Assembly (NCBI GenBank): GCA_035610835.1
Contig: CM069452.1
Coordinates: 29,810,143 to 29,874,142, forward strand
Length of the DNA stretch: 64,000 bases
Source of the DNA: Ophiura sarsii
Lineage: Eukaryota; Echinodermata; Ophiuroidea; Amphilepidida; Ophiuridae
Direction of reading: 5' to 3'
In this document: positions 1-12,700 of the stretch, in pieces
Numbering within the stretch: position 1 is the stretch's first letter
Layout: the number at the start of each line of letters is the position of its first letter
Program-made: the position numbers and the translations under genes
Notes under the pieces: model-generated
What the model was told of the DNA's origin: nothing
The model's input: only the letters and a program-made list of their open reading frames with translations
Database searches by the model: none

Positions 1-228
1 ATTCTGACGACGACTATAGACAAATGCATTTACAGCGATTTGAATCCGTAGTAAGTAGCGTGTAAAGTCGAAGGGGACCTACATAGTGTTGTGCTCCCAT
101 AAGATTATTTATAATTTTGACTTATTATGACCTACTGCCACATTTGTGCTCTTAGATCAAATTTGCTACTGCCACATTGTGCCTCATTTACTCATGTTGG
201 GTCACATAATGTTGAGCATTACACTCAC

Positions 229-375
229 CTCTTCCAGTTTATTCATATACTCATCGGAGCTGTATTTAATTGCCATGTCTAATTTCAAGCCATCTGGCAT
301 CAGTAATCCAGACCATACTCTTTCTAACCGATCCTGAGGTGTTGGCGGAACAGCGGTGCGAGGACGTGACTTCTG
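229..375 (-). CDS. CCDC87: CCDC87 exon 20 (last exon inside the window)
   Basis: Forty-nine codons: a proline/arginine lead, then PQDRLERVWSGLLMPDGLKL and DMAIKYSSDEYMNKLEE. It aligns with LEQLWSVLEVPDKDQVDMTI KYSS of human CCDC87. Donor GTGAGT. The acceptor has a tandem CAGCAG, so the exon may start three bases later (372). Roughly the last 150 residues of the family lie left of the window. Confidence 0.92.
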
Positions 376-752
376 CTGCTCAAGAGAACATAAGGAAAGA
401 TGTAATAGTAACATGATGAAATATCATAGAAAGTAAGAGATCAGCTAACCTATCACTTAACTGAGCCAGCACTTTAGATGATGTCAAAATATAAACAACA
501 AAATATTTACTGCAACGAGGGGCATGGTTATCATTATAGTTATGCCCATGGTTGAGGGTCAACTGTGGGGCATTGTATGTTTGCAATAGCGTTGATGCTT
601 TTGAAAACAATGTTACACAAATATGTTCCAATCTTATGAAATTTGATACATTGCTTAAGTATATATACTTATGATAAGAAAATAAATCAATCAGCTGCTT
701 CTCAAATTATATCAATCTGACACTGATTTTGTTCTAAGTTGTAACAGGAGTA

Positions 753-785
<33 letters not shown>

Positions 786-3700
786 CAGTATTGATATAGC
801 GCCTTTTCCAAAGGGCTCAAAGCGCTGTAATTTTGCTGCTGGTGAATCATACTAAACAATGCAACATCCAGGCAGCAGCTTTTTTGATGAGGTGGTCGCT
901 TGTTAGGTGCGCCACCACTCACCACTTAATCAGCACCAAGTTGCGACATAAACACACATGAACAACATCCACCATTTTTCAATGCAGCTCCCTAAATACC
1001 ATTGGGTCAAGGAAGTTTTTGATAACTGAAACAACTAATCATCGATTGCAGGAGGAAACCGGAGAACCCGGAGAAAATCTTCAAGAGCGTGCATGGATTG
1101 TGATAAACGAAAGTGCACATAAAGCCTGCGGTCGTGCACAAAATTGACCCAGGTTTCATTGGTGCAAGGCGAGGGAACAACCGCTGCGCCAACATGCTCC
1201 CCCATAACCTGGACACAGTTGATCAATTATGTCTTACCGTTGAAAACGTCAGTCTACTCTCTGATAATTCTGCTCTAGAGCTGCTCTTGTAAGCTGAACT
1301 AGGAGGTGCCAACTTATTTCTACTGCGGTTACGCCCTGGGCTTGATGAGTTTCTTGATACCGCACTACGACTGGCAGCCCTAGACTGTGGTCTCCTGAGG
1401 CGAGATGGAGATTCTCTTGGTGTCTGCTGTTCTTCATCATCAGGATCAGATTCTGTAAATACATGAAAAATGATAATCCTATTTAGGTTTTGTCAATTTT
1501 AAGTATTGCTGGACTATTCATTGGTCACACATACATTTTTTTCCCTGCGTAAAACTATGAACTAATTATACTCTAAGTCTTAATTATATCACAAAAGGAA
1601 TCCATATTTCATTTATTTATCCTTGGGAAATAAACTTAATCATTAGGGTAAGCGTTTTGTCATCAGAGAGTACTACACTATCAACTTTAGTTGTTAATTA
1701 CAACTTGCATCAGTGTTTCCCTTTTCTATTCAATGGGACAATTGTGTGGGATTCACAGTTGGGGATATATTCTTGAATCTTGAATGTTGGAATCCTAGTA
1801 AGCACTGCTTGTCCCAGGATAGTTGTAAACATCATTCATGTCATGCCGATGTGCAGGGTGCAATAAACAAAGATGTAGATGGGCAAGTAAAAAGTAGCAA
1901 GACCAGCTACAGGTGTTGTTGGGTTGCAGTGGGCTGTAGAACTCTCACTGCTGGTAGAGCTGCAGTCTGGAAGCTGGCAACGGTTGATGCTGTTACGGTT
2001 TGGACTATTGGGTTTGGTTCAAGCTCAAGATGGTTGTAGCATAATTTCAGGTTCCAGAAGGATAGTAAACCCTGATATTAAAATGCTCATCTACCCCACC
2101 ATTGCTCAAATGAATTACAAAGAATACATGGTTGTCAACATGACACACTATATGTTCCCAATGTTCTGGCTACCGGCATATTACCTGTTCCCAACAGGTG
2201 AGAGGGGATAGGCCCAAAGCAAGTACTAAGGCGAGGGGGAAAAAACCCTGTCTTACGGGCCCAACCAACCAACTTTTGCATTTTTTTCAAGAATTTGTTA
2301 TAATTTTGTTTTCTCAAATCAGCCGTTTTTTGCAGAAAATCTGTCGACATTTTTTTCTTCTCACAATTTTTTTAATTTTTTAAATCCTGATTTTTGCAGA
2401 TTTTTGTGACATTTTAGGTTGAAGAAAAAAAACACCAGACCGACCAACCCTACTTGACAGGTCCATCCGCCCATAAAACAGGGGGTGTTTTTTCGTCGCC
2501 TGAAGAAAACAAATTACTCGATAGAAACCATGTAGTATATCTTTTGTCTCTGAAGATGAGGTTGTGGGGAAATAGAAAATCGCCAAAATTATTCCCATCG
2601 GAAATAGTACCGTCTCATATAAATTTGTATGATTAGGTAATGAATATTTATGAGGTGTAAAAATAGCACTCAACCTACCTGGTAAATCTGGATCTTTCCC
2701 TAGTCCACCAAGCAATACCGAGTTAACATTCCACATACCCTGGGTGAACTCGGTTTTCTGAGCACGTAACTCACCGAGCTGCTGATCTTTTTCTCTGCAT
2801 AAGAAAAACCCAATAAAATAAAACTGTTCTTATCAACGATCAATGAACAAAAACTCATTTTTCACCTGTCTGTTGTAAGTCTGATTTGAAAATGTATAGT
2901 TTATACACACAAATGACTCAAAGAAGATTTCTTCTGCAGTCAAACATGCTTTGCATTGCTACAGTACCAACAGGGTTTTTAACCAAACCAAACAGTACCA
3001 AATATGTGTTGAATCTACAGCTGGAGGTCATCTGGAGTTCCACCTTCTAATAATGAAGTACAGATAGGCATAACTTAGCCAAATATATGAAAAAGAAGAT
3101 GAAACCCAACTAAAACATGTGTAATTCAAAAAAAATATGAGAGGACCGAATTAAAGCCACATCAATTGTACTATTTGCATCAGGATTTTCTTAAAGACCC
3201 TCGTTTGACAATAATATAAGTCTTTCAATGAGAACCAGTAGACACTGGTGACAGAAACCAGTGTGGTCATGTGATGAAAGTGAAGCATGCTGGTTGGTGT
3301 TGCTTGAGAAATCTTCTTTGCAAATGACTAGGTCTATCAGACATTTCTCGGAAGACTTTGGGGTATACACACTACACACACCTATAATCACTTTCCGGTT
3401 AATTTTCCATCAGAGTATTAGATCATCAGTTCATTGGTTTTGATGAAAGTTGATAGGCTGATGGGTAGTATAATGAAGGCAAACAAATCTCGATCAATTT
3501 GCAAAATATGTTGTGTGCTGTGATTGAAACAGGGCATGAACGCAGTAACTCGACAACCTGAGTGAACTTGAATGCATTATACAAATTCCTGATGTGCGTT
3601 TATTGTAGGTCAAGAATGTTTTTGTTTTGATTATGACACCAACATGAAAAGTATCTTACGAACAGGATTAGAAAGCCTACCAATTTAATCACTTGTACCA

Positions 3701-6700
3701 TCATACAACCAAGACCTTATCATCAAAAAGTACATGACATTAGGCACACAAAAAAAGGTTGTTTCATAAGAAACCTGAAAAAAGGGCTATGCAATTTTTT
3801 TTTTTTTTAGTAGTAGTAAAAAAGGCTATGCTAAATGTGGTTTGTTTTTTAAAAACATGAGACAGGCTCTGTGAAATGTATATTTTAACACTACCATTAT
3901 AGAAGAAACAAATCATATTTTGTTGAACTTCTATTTCTATGAGGCCATTTTATTATAAGCAAGAAAATGAAGATAATGGTTCTTTAATGTGAAATCAACA
4001 TTTGAAGAGGCATCATTTTCAAGAAAAAAATCAAAAACAAAAAGGTTTTGTGCTGAAATGCAAATTTTAAAAGCTACGAGCAGGGTCGATCTTCTGAGAC
4101 AAACCTTTTTTTTTACCTATACTCCATGTCATAGTCCCTTGGGCATAATTCGTGTTATTTTACGCGAGCTTCTTCTGTTGTTGTTTGCGGGGCGCGGCTT
4201 CAAAATGCTTGACAGGCGCGAACAAAGTCACGCGCCGTCAATCAGGGCGTGTGACGATTTCACAATTGACCAATTAGGATGCGCGATTATTTGTTTAAAG
4301 GGGCCAGTACGCACTTCCGTGTTTACGCACAATCGCACCTATGCATTGCAATGCGCACCTGCGCACATACGTACGCAACTCGAACGTACGCATGATTTGA
4401 TGGAATTATGTCCAAGGCATTATGACAGGGAGTATAACAGTACAGATTGGCTGTCATACACCACTGAATGCTGAAATGATTCTATGTAACTTTAATAAGT
4501 TACAACATCCTTATGATTACAATTATGCAGTTATACATGCCCTTACCTCTGCTTTGCCATTTTTGATTGGCTTAATGCATTCTTATCATCTTTATCGCCC
4601 TCAATACCTTCATTTGAACTCTCATACATATGGAACACTGCATTTAAGTAGTCCGATTCCTGGGGATATCAAATAACATTAAATATAATGCAAGTAAAAC
4701 TGTTACAAAAGGCGGCAACAAATATAAATTTGAAATTCTATTCACCATAATGTCACCTTATTTTCAACTCACAACTTTCCTGAGCTTGCTTTATAAAATT
4801 TACAATTTAATCGCTCCTTTTTCAATTTATAAAAAACATCAAATTAGTACCTTACATTTTGATATTAACTTAACATTGACAATCCACATGTAAATATGCA
4901 ATGATTGGAAATGTATTATTGAAATACAAAATAGCCCCAAACTTCATTTTAAAAACAACTTCTTGAAATTTACTCATGGACAAAAAAGTACAGAATTAGG
5001 CAGTCCAGTTTCCTAATTCAAATGGATGCCCGGTGTAACGCATAATGGATGCTCGGTGTAACGCATCATCCTGACCACAGTTGGGCATATCTCGGCACAC
5101 TTACAATCAATTTACTGGGCATGCATGAATTCAACTCAAGAGACTGGTAACCAATCATTACCATGAGGTCTATCATATATGCATGATGGACACCACCTAT
5201 GTCTGTTTCACCGTTTTGAGGGTGAGGTTGACCTTTTGTACTTTTACGCAAGGTCACCCTCATACGACGTGCGTCCATTGTTTATGATATTGGCCTATCA
5301 GGAAATAGACATGCATGTGTAAAAAAAGTTGAGAAAGAATTAATTTGCACCAACCTGAGTAAACATATACTTTGTGTAATCTTCAGAGCTGATAGTACTC
5401 TTCCACCAATTCAGCCACGACTGATACGACCTTGCATTCCTCTCATCTACCATATTGGTTCTAGGCATGTGTGGAACCTCCATACCGAGGTTGAAGGCAC
5501 TCGACAGACCCAGGTTGAAACTACTAGTGTTGTCGTGGAGATTCTGGGTTTCGTTGGGTTTCATGAGGCCACCACGGTTCTTGGCAAATGTGGCATTGAA
5601 TATTGGACTGTGGAAAGCAATTGATCATGAAAAGGATCTGAACATGGTATAAATTTCATTTTCTGCTATAATGCAATGTATATCAGCTATCATGTGATGC
5701 CTTTAAGGCCATGTTACAGGTTGCTTTACCATAAATCTACCAAACTACTAATATGTGACCATCCATTACAAATGAGACCTATCATCACAAAATGAGAGTT
5801 AAATCGGAAAATTTGATTTTCAGGTCTGTCCAGATTCAAAATGGTCAGAAAACAAGCTTTATAACGATGCAATAATGTCATAATTGTTCAATGTTTTCCC
5901 TATCAAAATTCAAATTGAAATTGCAAAATTTCTTTGTTTTCTAGTGATTTTTGGGATATTTATTAGACCATATCTCCTAATGAACTTTGGCGACTTATGG
6001 TAACAGGTCTCAAATATGTGACCACACCAATATTTTTATTTGGCATGTCACTGTGTATGTTTCATCACCACCAATCTTTTGGTAGTACTGTTCTTGTAAC
6101 TGTGCCCTTAACAGGATTTCATTTATATTCATCTTTTAACATTAGCACTTCTTTAAAGGAAAGAAGGACATGATTCAACCAAATTCACAAAAACATTCAG
6201 AAAAATAAGGTTCATCATGCTTGAGAGATTATTTCTGATTTCAGGTGTGAAATTCCAAAAAAGCACCAAGTACTCAATGTGCTTTGCTTGCTCTCTATTT
6301 TTGGGAAAACATATTATCAAAATGAATTGGCCCAAATATTGTGTCTTATGGTTCGTTCATACTGGGTGATATTTGCCGTGCGATGCGATGCAACAGCCTT
6401 ACTTCCGCCACAGTGTATGGCAATTCAAATGCTTTTTAACTCCATTGCGATAATGCACAACAACACACAATAATTAATGTCTAGTGTGACATAGAACAAT
6501 GGACCTAAAATGTTTCTGTAAAACCACAGCATGAAAAGTGCACTATTTGTTTTTTAAAGACAAAGGTGCCTAAATAAAAACCACTGCACAAATATCTTCA
6601 TCCTTGTAATTTTACCTTTTACACCACTTTTCTCTCTCCTGTTCTCCCCATGGTGCGTCATCAGTTGTAATCAAGTCCTTATTTAATAAGAATTCTGGAC

Positions 6701-9700
6701 CTTTCTTGGCAAGCAGAGCAGATGCCATGGGATTGATGTGTTTAAGGGTGGATGCTTTGGCAGGGGGCTCCACAAATGGATCCTGCATTGAAATGAATAA
6801 TAATATGCATCAGTCAAGATAAGAAATCAATTGGAAGGAATAACTCCTTTGTGTTTTGGGCTATTGAAAAAGTATAGGTGATCACGGACCTTCAATTTGC
6901 CGTTGACTACAAAGCATCAAAATCAAGTCTACGCTCTACTCGACCATACAGAAGTACGTTCCTAGTGACCATGTGAGGCTGTGTAAGCGACCGTTGTTTA
7001 CATGAGCAATATTTCCGAAATTCGTAAAATGTTTCACTCGATTTTCAGACTTTGACTTGTAAAAAACATGTGAAAACTTGCATTATGTGTAAATATGATA
7101 ACATGAGTATGTAGAGGAATCACTTTGTCAAATATTCTGTTCGATGGTAATATTTCACGGGAGTACAAAAAGGGTTAAATTTTGGCCGTTTTGGTGATGG
7201 TGCAATCTGAATTTGTTTGAATTCTCGTAGTTTGTGGTCAACGGCATGTGACGTCACTCCGTAATCACCTATACAGCAGAAGTCCTGAAGCATTACATAC
7301 ATTTCACATAACCAAGTTGAGGGCAACAGCAACTAGGAGATTTTTCTGTCATACATCAAACAGGGCAAGATTCACAGATTATTGTTTCAAGAGGTCCGAT
7401 GAGACTATCACCTAGCGCGGCCAGAGGCTGGTACCTGAAATAGTGTGCTAGAAATTCAGAAAGATCAGTATCTATATATATACAATGACATCTCAAACAG
7501 GACAAATTATTGGTGGATGATCGAGGAACTGCAAGACAGCCTTGAAAGTCAAGAAAACCCGGAGAGACATCACTGTTTGAGGAAACTACTTGACGAAAGT
7601 CAAATAAGTAGGTATAAGGCTATATTAAAAAAGCTTTTGTCCCAAAGCTCTTCAGTTTTTCAAAACCTAATGCGGAATGCGGTGGGTTTTTTTTTTAATT
7701 AAAAAGTTTTTTTATAAATATAAAATATTGAAATCCTTTCAAAAGTGACCTTTTGTATTTAAAATGATGTGATCAATGAAAATCTGAAAAATCGGTGAGA
7801 CTTTGGGTGTTTTTTTTTATATATAAAAAAAAAAATTAAAAAAATTAAAAATTTTGGTTTTTGGTTTTTCTAACGCGCACCAATGAACTAACGTGCGCGG
7901 GAGCTTTGAGACAATTTTTTAATTTTTTAATATAGCCTAAGGTAAGAAAAGTTGAATTGAAGCACAAAGCGCAGAAATCCTAGATTATTTTTTTCTGATT
8001 CAATTAACATTCATGCCAGATTATTGTATTTAGAAGTGTACCCTCTGCCGTATAGCAAATCTGCATGGGCGTTAAACATCTACTTTCTATGATACGTCAC
8101 ATCAAAAGAGAGCACTTGGCGCTAAACAGGAAACTGTGCTTCGGCAGGTCAAAGTTGGAATATTGAGAAAAATTGATTTTATTATTTTTATTACTTTTTC
8201 GTTAATGTCTTTAAAATCATCACAAATTATTTTTCTATCTACAAACTGACCAGAAAAGTGTCATTGTCTTTCACCGTGTTCAATTATTCAATTAAGTCTT
8301 CCTAAGTTAGCCTGTTTTCTCTTATTGTATTTTCCCCGAAGCTGTTAAATGAACGGAATGTCCGATTTGGAAAAATAATGCATTAAAATAAATGTTAGAT
8401 AACACAATACATAATACATAAAAATCTCAATTTTGATTTCTGGAGCCAAGTGCCCCCTTTTGATGTGACATGTCACATATCATTGTAACAGCATATGTTT
8501 TTCCAGCCCTTCAGCATGTATAAAGTAACCCTGCCCAATGGTTATACATAGGAAGTGTTACATAAAACATATTTAGGGAGGCAAGAGCACTTACAATGTT
8601 TTGACAGATGTTCTTTAGCCCTTGAACATGTTTAAAGCAGACTGCCCAAATGTTATAAAAAGAAAGTATTACTTAATACATGCTGCAGGGCCGGATGGAG
8701 ATACAAGGTTTTGACAGAACAGTGATGTTATATACCTGATCAAAATCCATATGACTGGTTGGTAATGTCTTCATGATCTCCATATACACTTCATTAATCT
8801 CCTGCCCACGAAACAGATTACTGTCCATTTTCTTGATTGTGTTTGCATCAACCTACAAGCAAATAAGGATAAAGCATGTTAAATGTTGGTTGGTTTTGAT
8901 TCAATCAACAAAGCAAAAGAGTTGCAAGGCTTTCACTCATTAATATCCTCATTGTTTTACAATGACATTTCTTACACAGACTTTTAGGGATATTGTCAGC
9001 TACATTTTGATACTTTTTGTCATCAATGGCACAGTTTCAAATAGCATAAATTGAAGGTTGGCATACCCAATCTGGATCCTTCATACATGCAATATGTGAC
9101 CTGCTCTCAAAAACCCACCATAAAGACTGAACGATATTTGTTATGATTTGTTGATATCGAACATGCTGAAATTACAAGCTTTAAAATGATGTATCACTTG
9201 TCATAATTGTTCAAAAATGTGTTCATGAAAAATCTATATTTCTCTTACAAATTTCTTTGTTTTCTTCTGGCGACTTATGATTTTTTCAATTCAATTCAAT
9301 TTATTATAAAATAACATCGTGGCCAAAGGCCAAATTGCGCATTTTTTACAATATAAAAACATATAATATTATCATCAAAAATACATATAAATACATGATA
9401 AAACAGCGATAACATATAAAATACATAATTATGATTGCAAATCCCCACACAAAAATTATTTAAGAATCCAAACACACACATTTACAAGCAAATGAAACAA
9501 ACATCCTCACACCACAAGTGTACACTCACCCCTCCACACATAAACCCCCTATACCACACACCCCGACAACACATGTATCCACTAAGCGTGCACTCATACA
9601 CAAACTCACAAGCCCACCTACCAAACAACATTGCACATGAAAAGAACTATTAGCCCCCCCCCCCCCCCCCCCCCCATAAAGACCTAAACAATTGCACATT

Positions 9701-12700
9701 ATCAAATAATCACAACATGTAAATGTTAACAGTACATCAAATCTCAATACATGTATACTGGGCAGTAAAAATGAATTGTACAAAAGATTGACAAAAAAAA
9801 GAAAGAAAAGGGCACACATAAACCCCCTTTACCACACAATTTGACACCACATGTATCCACTAAGTATGCACTCATACACAAACTCACAAGCCCACCTTCC
9901 AAACAACATTGCACATGAAAAGAACTATTAGCCACCCCCCCCCCCCCCCCCCCCCCCCCAATATGATATTGACCTAATATTGCACATTATCAAATAATCA
10001 CAAAATGTAAATGTAAACAGTACATAAAATCACAATACATGTATACTGGGCAGTCACCTAAAATGAATTGTTCAAAAGATTGACAAAATAAGGCACAGGG
10101 CTGTTCTGAAAGCGGGATGTTCTAAATGATAATTGTGAAACTGAATCTGCATTGCGTAGTCTTCTGCCATGAACTTCAAATCTGGTGTTGGGAAGGATAT
10201 GTTTTGTTCTGATATTGTCGGCCAGGCCTGATGCAAATTTAAGACACTGTTTTGTTCTTCTACAAGCAAGGGATTCAAGTTGACAAGCAGACAAAGCATC
10301 ATCATAAGATGAGTAATCACTGCCAAGGATGGTTTTACATGCCCTTTTCTGAATTCTTTCAATTTCACACCTTTGTTTTGCTGTAATACTTGAGTGCCAA
10401 ATAGGGGCAGCATATTCAAGTACCGGTCTGAGATAACTTTTGAAGACAACATTTAATTCGCTCTTATCAAAACCAAACTTTTTCAGTGAACGAAGCATAA
10501 ACAGGCGCTGGTTAGCTTTCACAAGCATGTTGCTAACCTGTGTGTCCCATTTTAAATCATTCTGAAGCCAAAGGCCAAGCACTTTTGCATTATCAACAAA
10601 AGGGAGGGACTCACTGCCAATTTTCAGCTCAGAAGTAGGCTTAGATTTGCCAAAATTAATTTGCAGAGCCTGACACTTGGTGGGATTTAGTTTCAAACAG
10701 TTTGTTTCAGACCAGTCCTTGAAATTATTCAAGTCATCTTGAAGGTTACCAATGACTTTCACATTGTGATTTTCAGCAAATGTTAAGTCGTCAACATATT
10801 TCCAATACTCTGTACTTGCATCAGATGTTATGATGGGTTTTGTGGGAGCTGGTCACATATGTGATCAATAATTCCAGGCATTCATGAATACCACTAATGA
10901 AAACTATACATTTTGTATAAATCGTTGTCAATTTTAAGTATTTAAGCCTTTGTCAGAATTCAGATACTAAATTATGCAGCTTGTGTAAATCAATGGACAA
11001 AATATTGAAAAATATATCTTACATCATCTATAAGTTCATTGAAGACTGTCTTGTTGAGTTTGAGTGTAACAGAAGACAGGCTAACTCTTTCCGATACTCT
11101 TATATCCGATGTCCTTACTACTGACTTATTAGGTAACTTTTTGGTGACGGTGGCGGGTTGTGGGTGTGTAGGCTCAGCTATCTTGACTCTGTGTAATGAC
11201 CACAAAAAAATGAAACAGTAAAATAAATTTAAACATATCTACCAACACAATAGGTTAAAATAGAGTCTCCCTTTACTGGGGTAAATGGAACCAATATTCT
11301 ATACAGGATGGCTTTAGTCATTTTTATGATTCAGGAAAGTTTCTGTCACAAGAATTCAAAGATCCAAACAATAGCAAATGGGTAAGACAGCATCAACACA
11401 ACTATGCCATCTGCAAAAGATAGCCAATATTGGACATGTATAACTTCAAAGCTGGCTTTCCCATCCTCTGTTAAGTATGGCATGGCATTGTATAGTTACA
11501 CTAAGTTTGATTTATATGATGGATAGGTATTTTACCACGGATTTGAAATTATACTGGGTTCATTCACAGGTAGGATTTAACACCACTTGAGAACTTTTAA
11601 CACCACAGTAAATGAAGTCTCTCTGAAATTTGGAAACAAATGGACTGTCCCTGTTAAGGCCAAATTAAATTAATTGTTTGTCTCAAAGCTCCTGCGCGCG
11701 TTAGTAAATTCATGCGCGTTAGATTTTCATAAATATTGAAAAGAAGAAGAAAAAAATCTCTTTTTTATTATTTTTTTCCTCAAAAAACCCGCAAAATATC
11801 CCCAAGTTTGACACCGATTTGTTCAGATTTTAATTTACGTTCATATTTTTAATACCACTTCCACTCACCCTGCGACCTCCTACGCACGCATGAAATGCAA
11901 CACTGACTATTGCATGATACCGTATCTAGCAAGGCAGTGTCATTTGAGCACTTGGTAAAGAGACTCTTCAAAATTCGTGAAGTATACGGTATATTTGGTA
12001 AACAAGTGTCCAATATCAATTTTTAAATTGATATCGGACACTTGTTTAAAATACCGTTCAGTTCAATCATGGTTCAATATGCTAGTTCCCAGTTGTCTGT
12101 AGTCTATCTTTAATATACGCGAACCTTGGTTGTAACCGGATTGGAGCAAAAGGCACTGGGGATCTTGTGTAAAATTTAACAGCCAGCCGGCCCTGGTTTG
12201 TTTTCCATATGATTCGACAGACAGTGAAGAATTCAGTCATGGATTCGGCAGTCATATTGAAAATAAAAATAATCTCTAAAGAAACCACCTTTGGGTGGTT
12301 TCTTCACCAGACGTCAGCCAGTAGTAGTCTGCAGGATATTATGGCTGAGATTATGAACGGAGCGGAAAATCCATGCATTTCTCAGTCGAAATTGGAAGAT
12401 CTGGGTTTGTCCGCTGGTACTGGTACTGGTAGGCCTCTGGTTGATAGATCAAGCAATTTGGGGCTCTTTCACAGAATCCCAGTTTGAAAAAAAAATCTTG
12501 AAAAAAAAAAAAATCTTGAAAAAAACCCGCATTCCGCATTAGTTTTACAACAGGAGAGGAGCTTTGAGACAAAAAATTAATTTAATTTGGCCTAAAATGT
12601 ACATGCACATCAGTGGCACATGAAATTATTATTTTCGATTCACTTGCGTAAAAAAAACAAACATTCATTGATCAAGTGCATGTATTAATAATTACTTACA

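Noticed and set aside
3989..4474. 161-codon plus-strand open frame
   Set aside because: Lies antisense in a CCDC87 intron, covers an AT-rich part and a CG-rich patch of different composition, and has no recognisable domain.
7445..7702. Possible exon LEIQKDQYLYIYNDISNRTN... on the plus strand
   Set aside because: Has acceptor-like and donor-like sites, but no homology was recognised and the end runs into a TIR element; too weak to annotate.
12209..12487. 92-codon open frame within the TIR element
   Set aside because: No transposase motif or homology recognised; length is not unusual.
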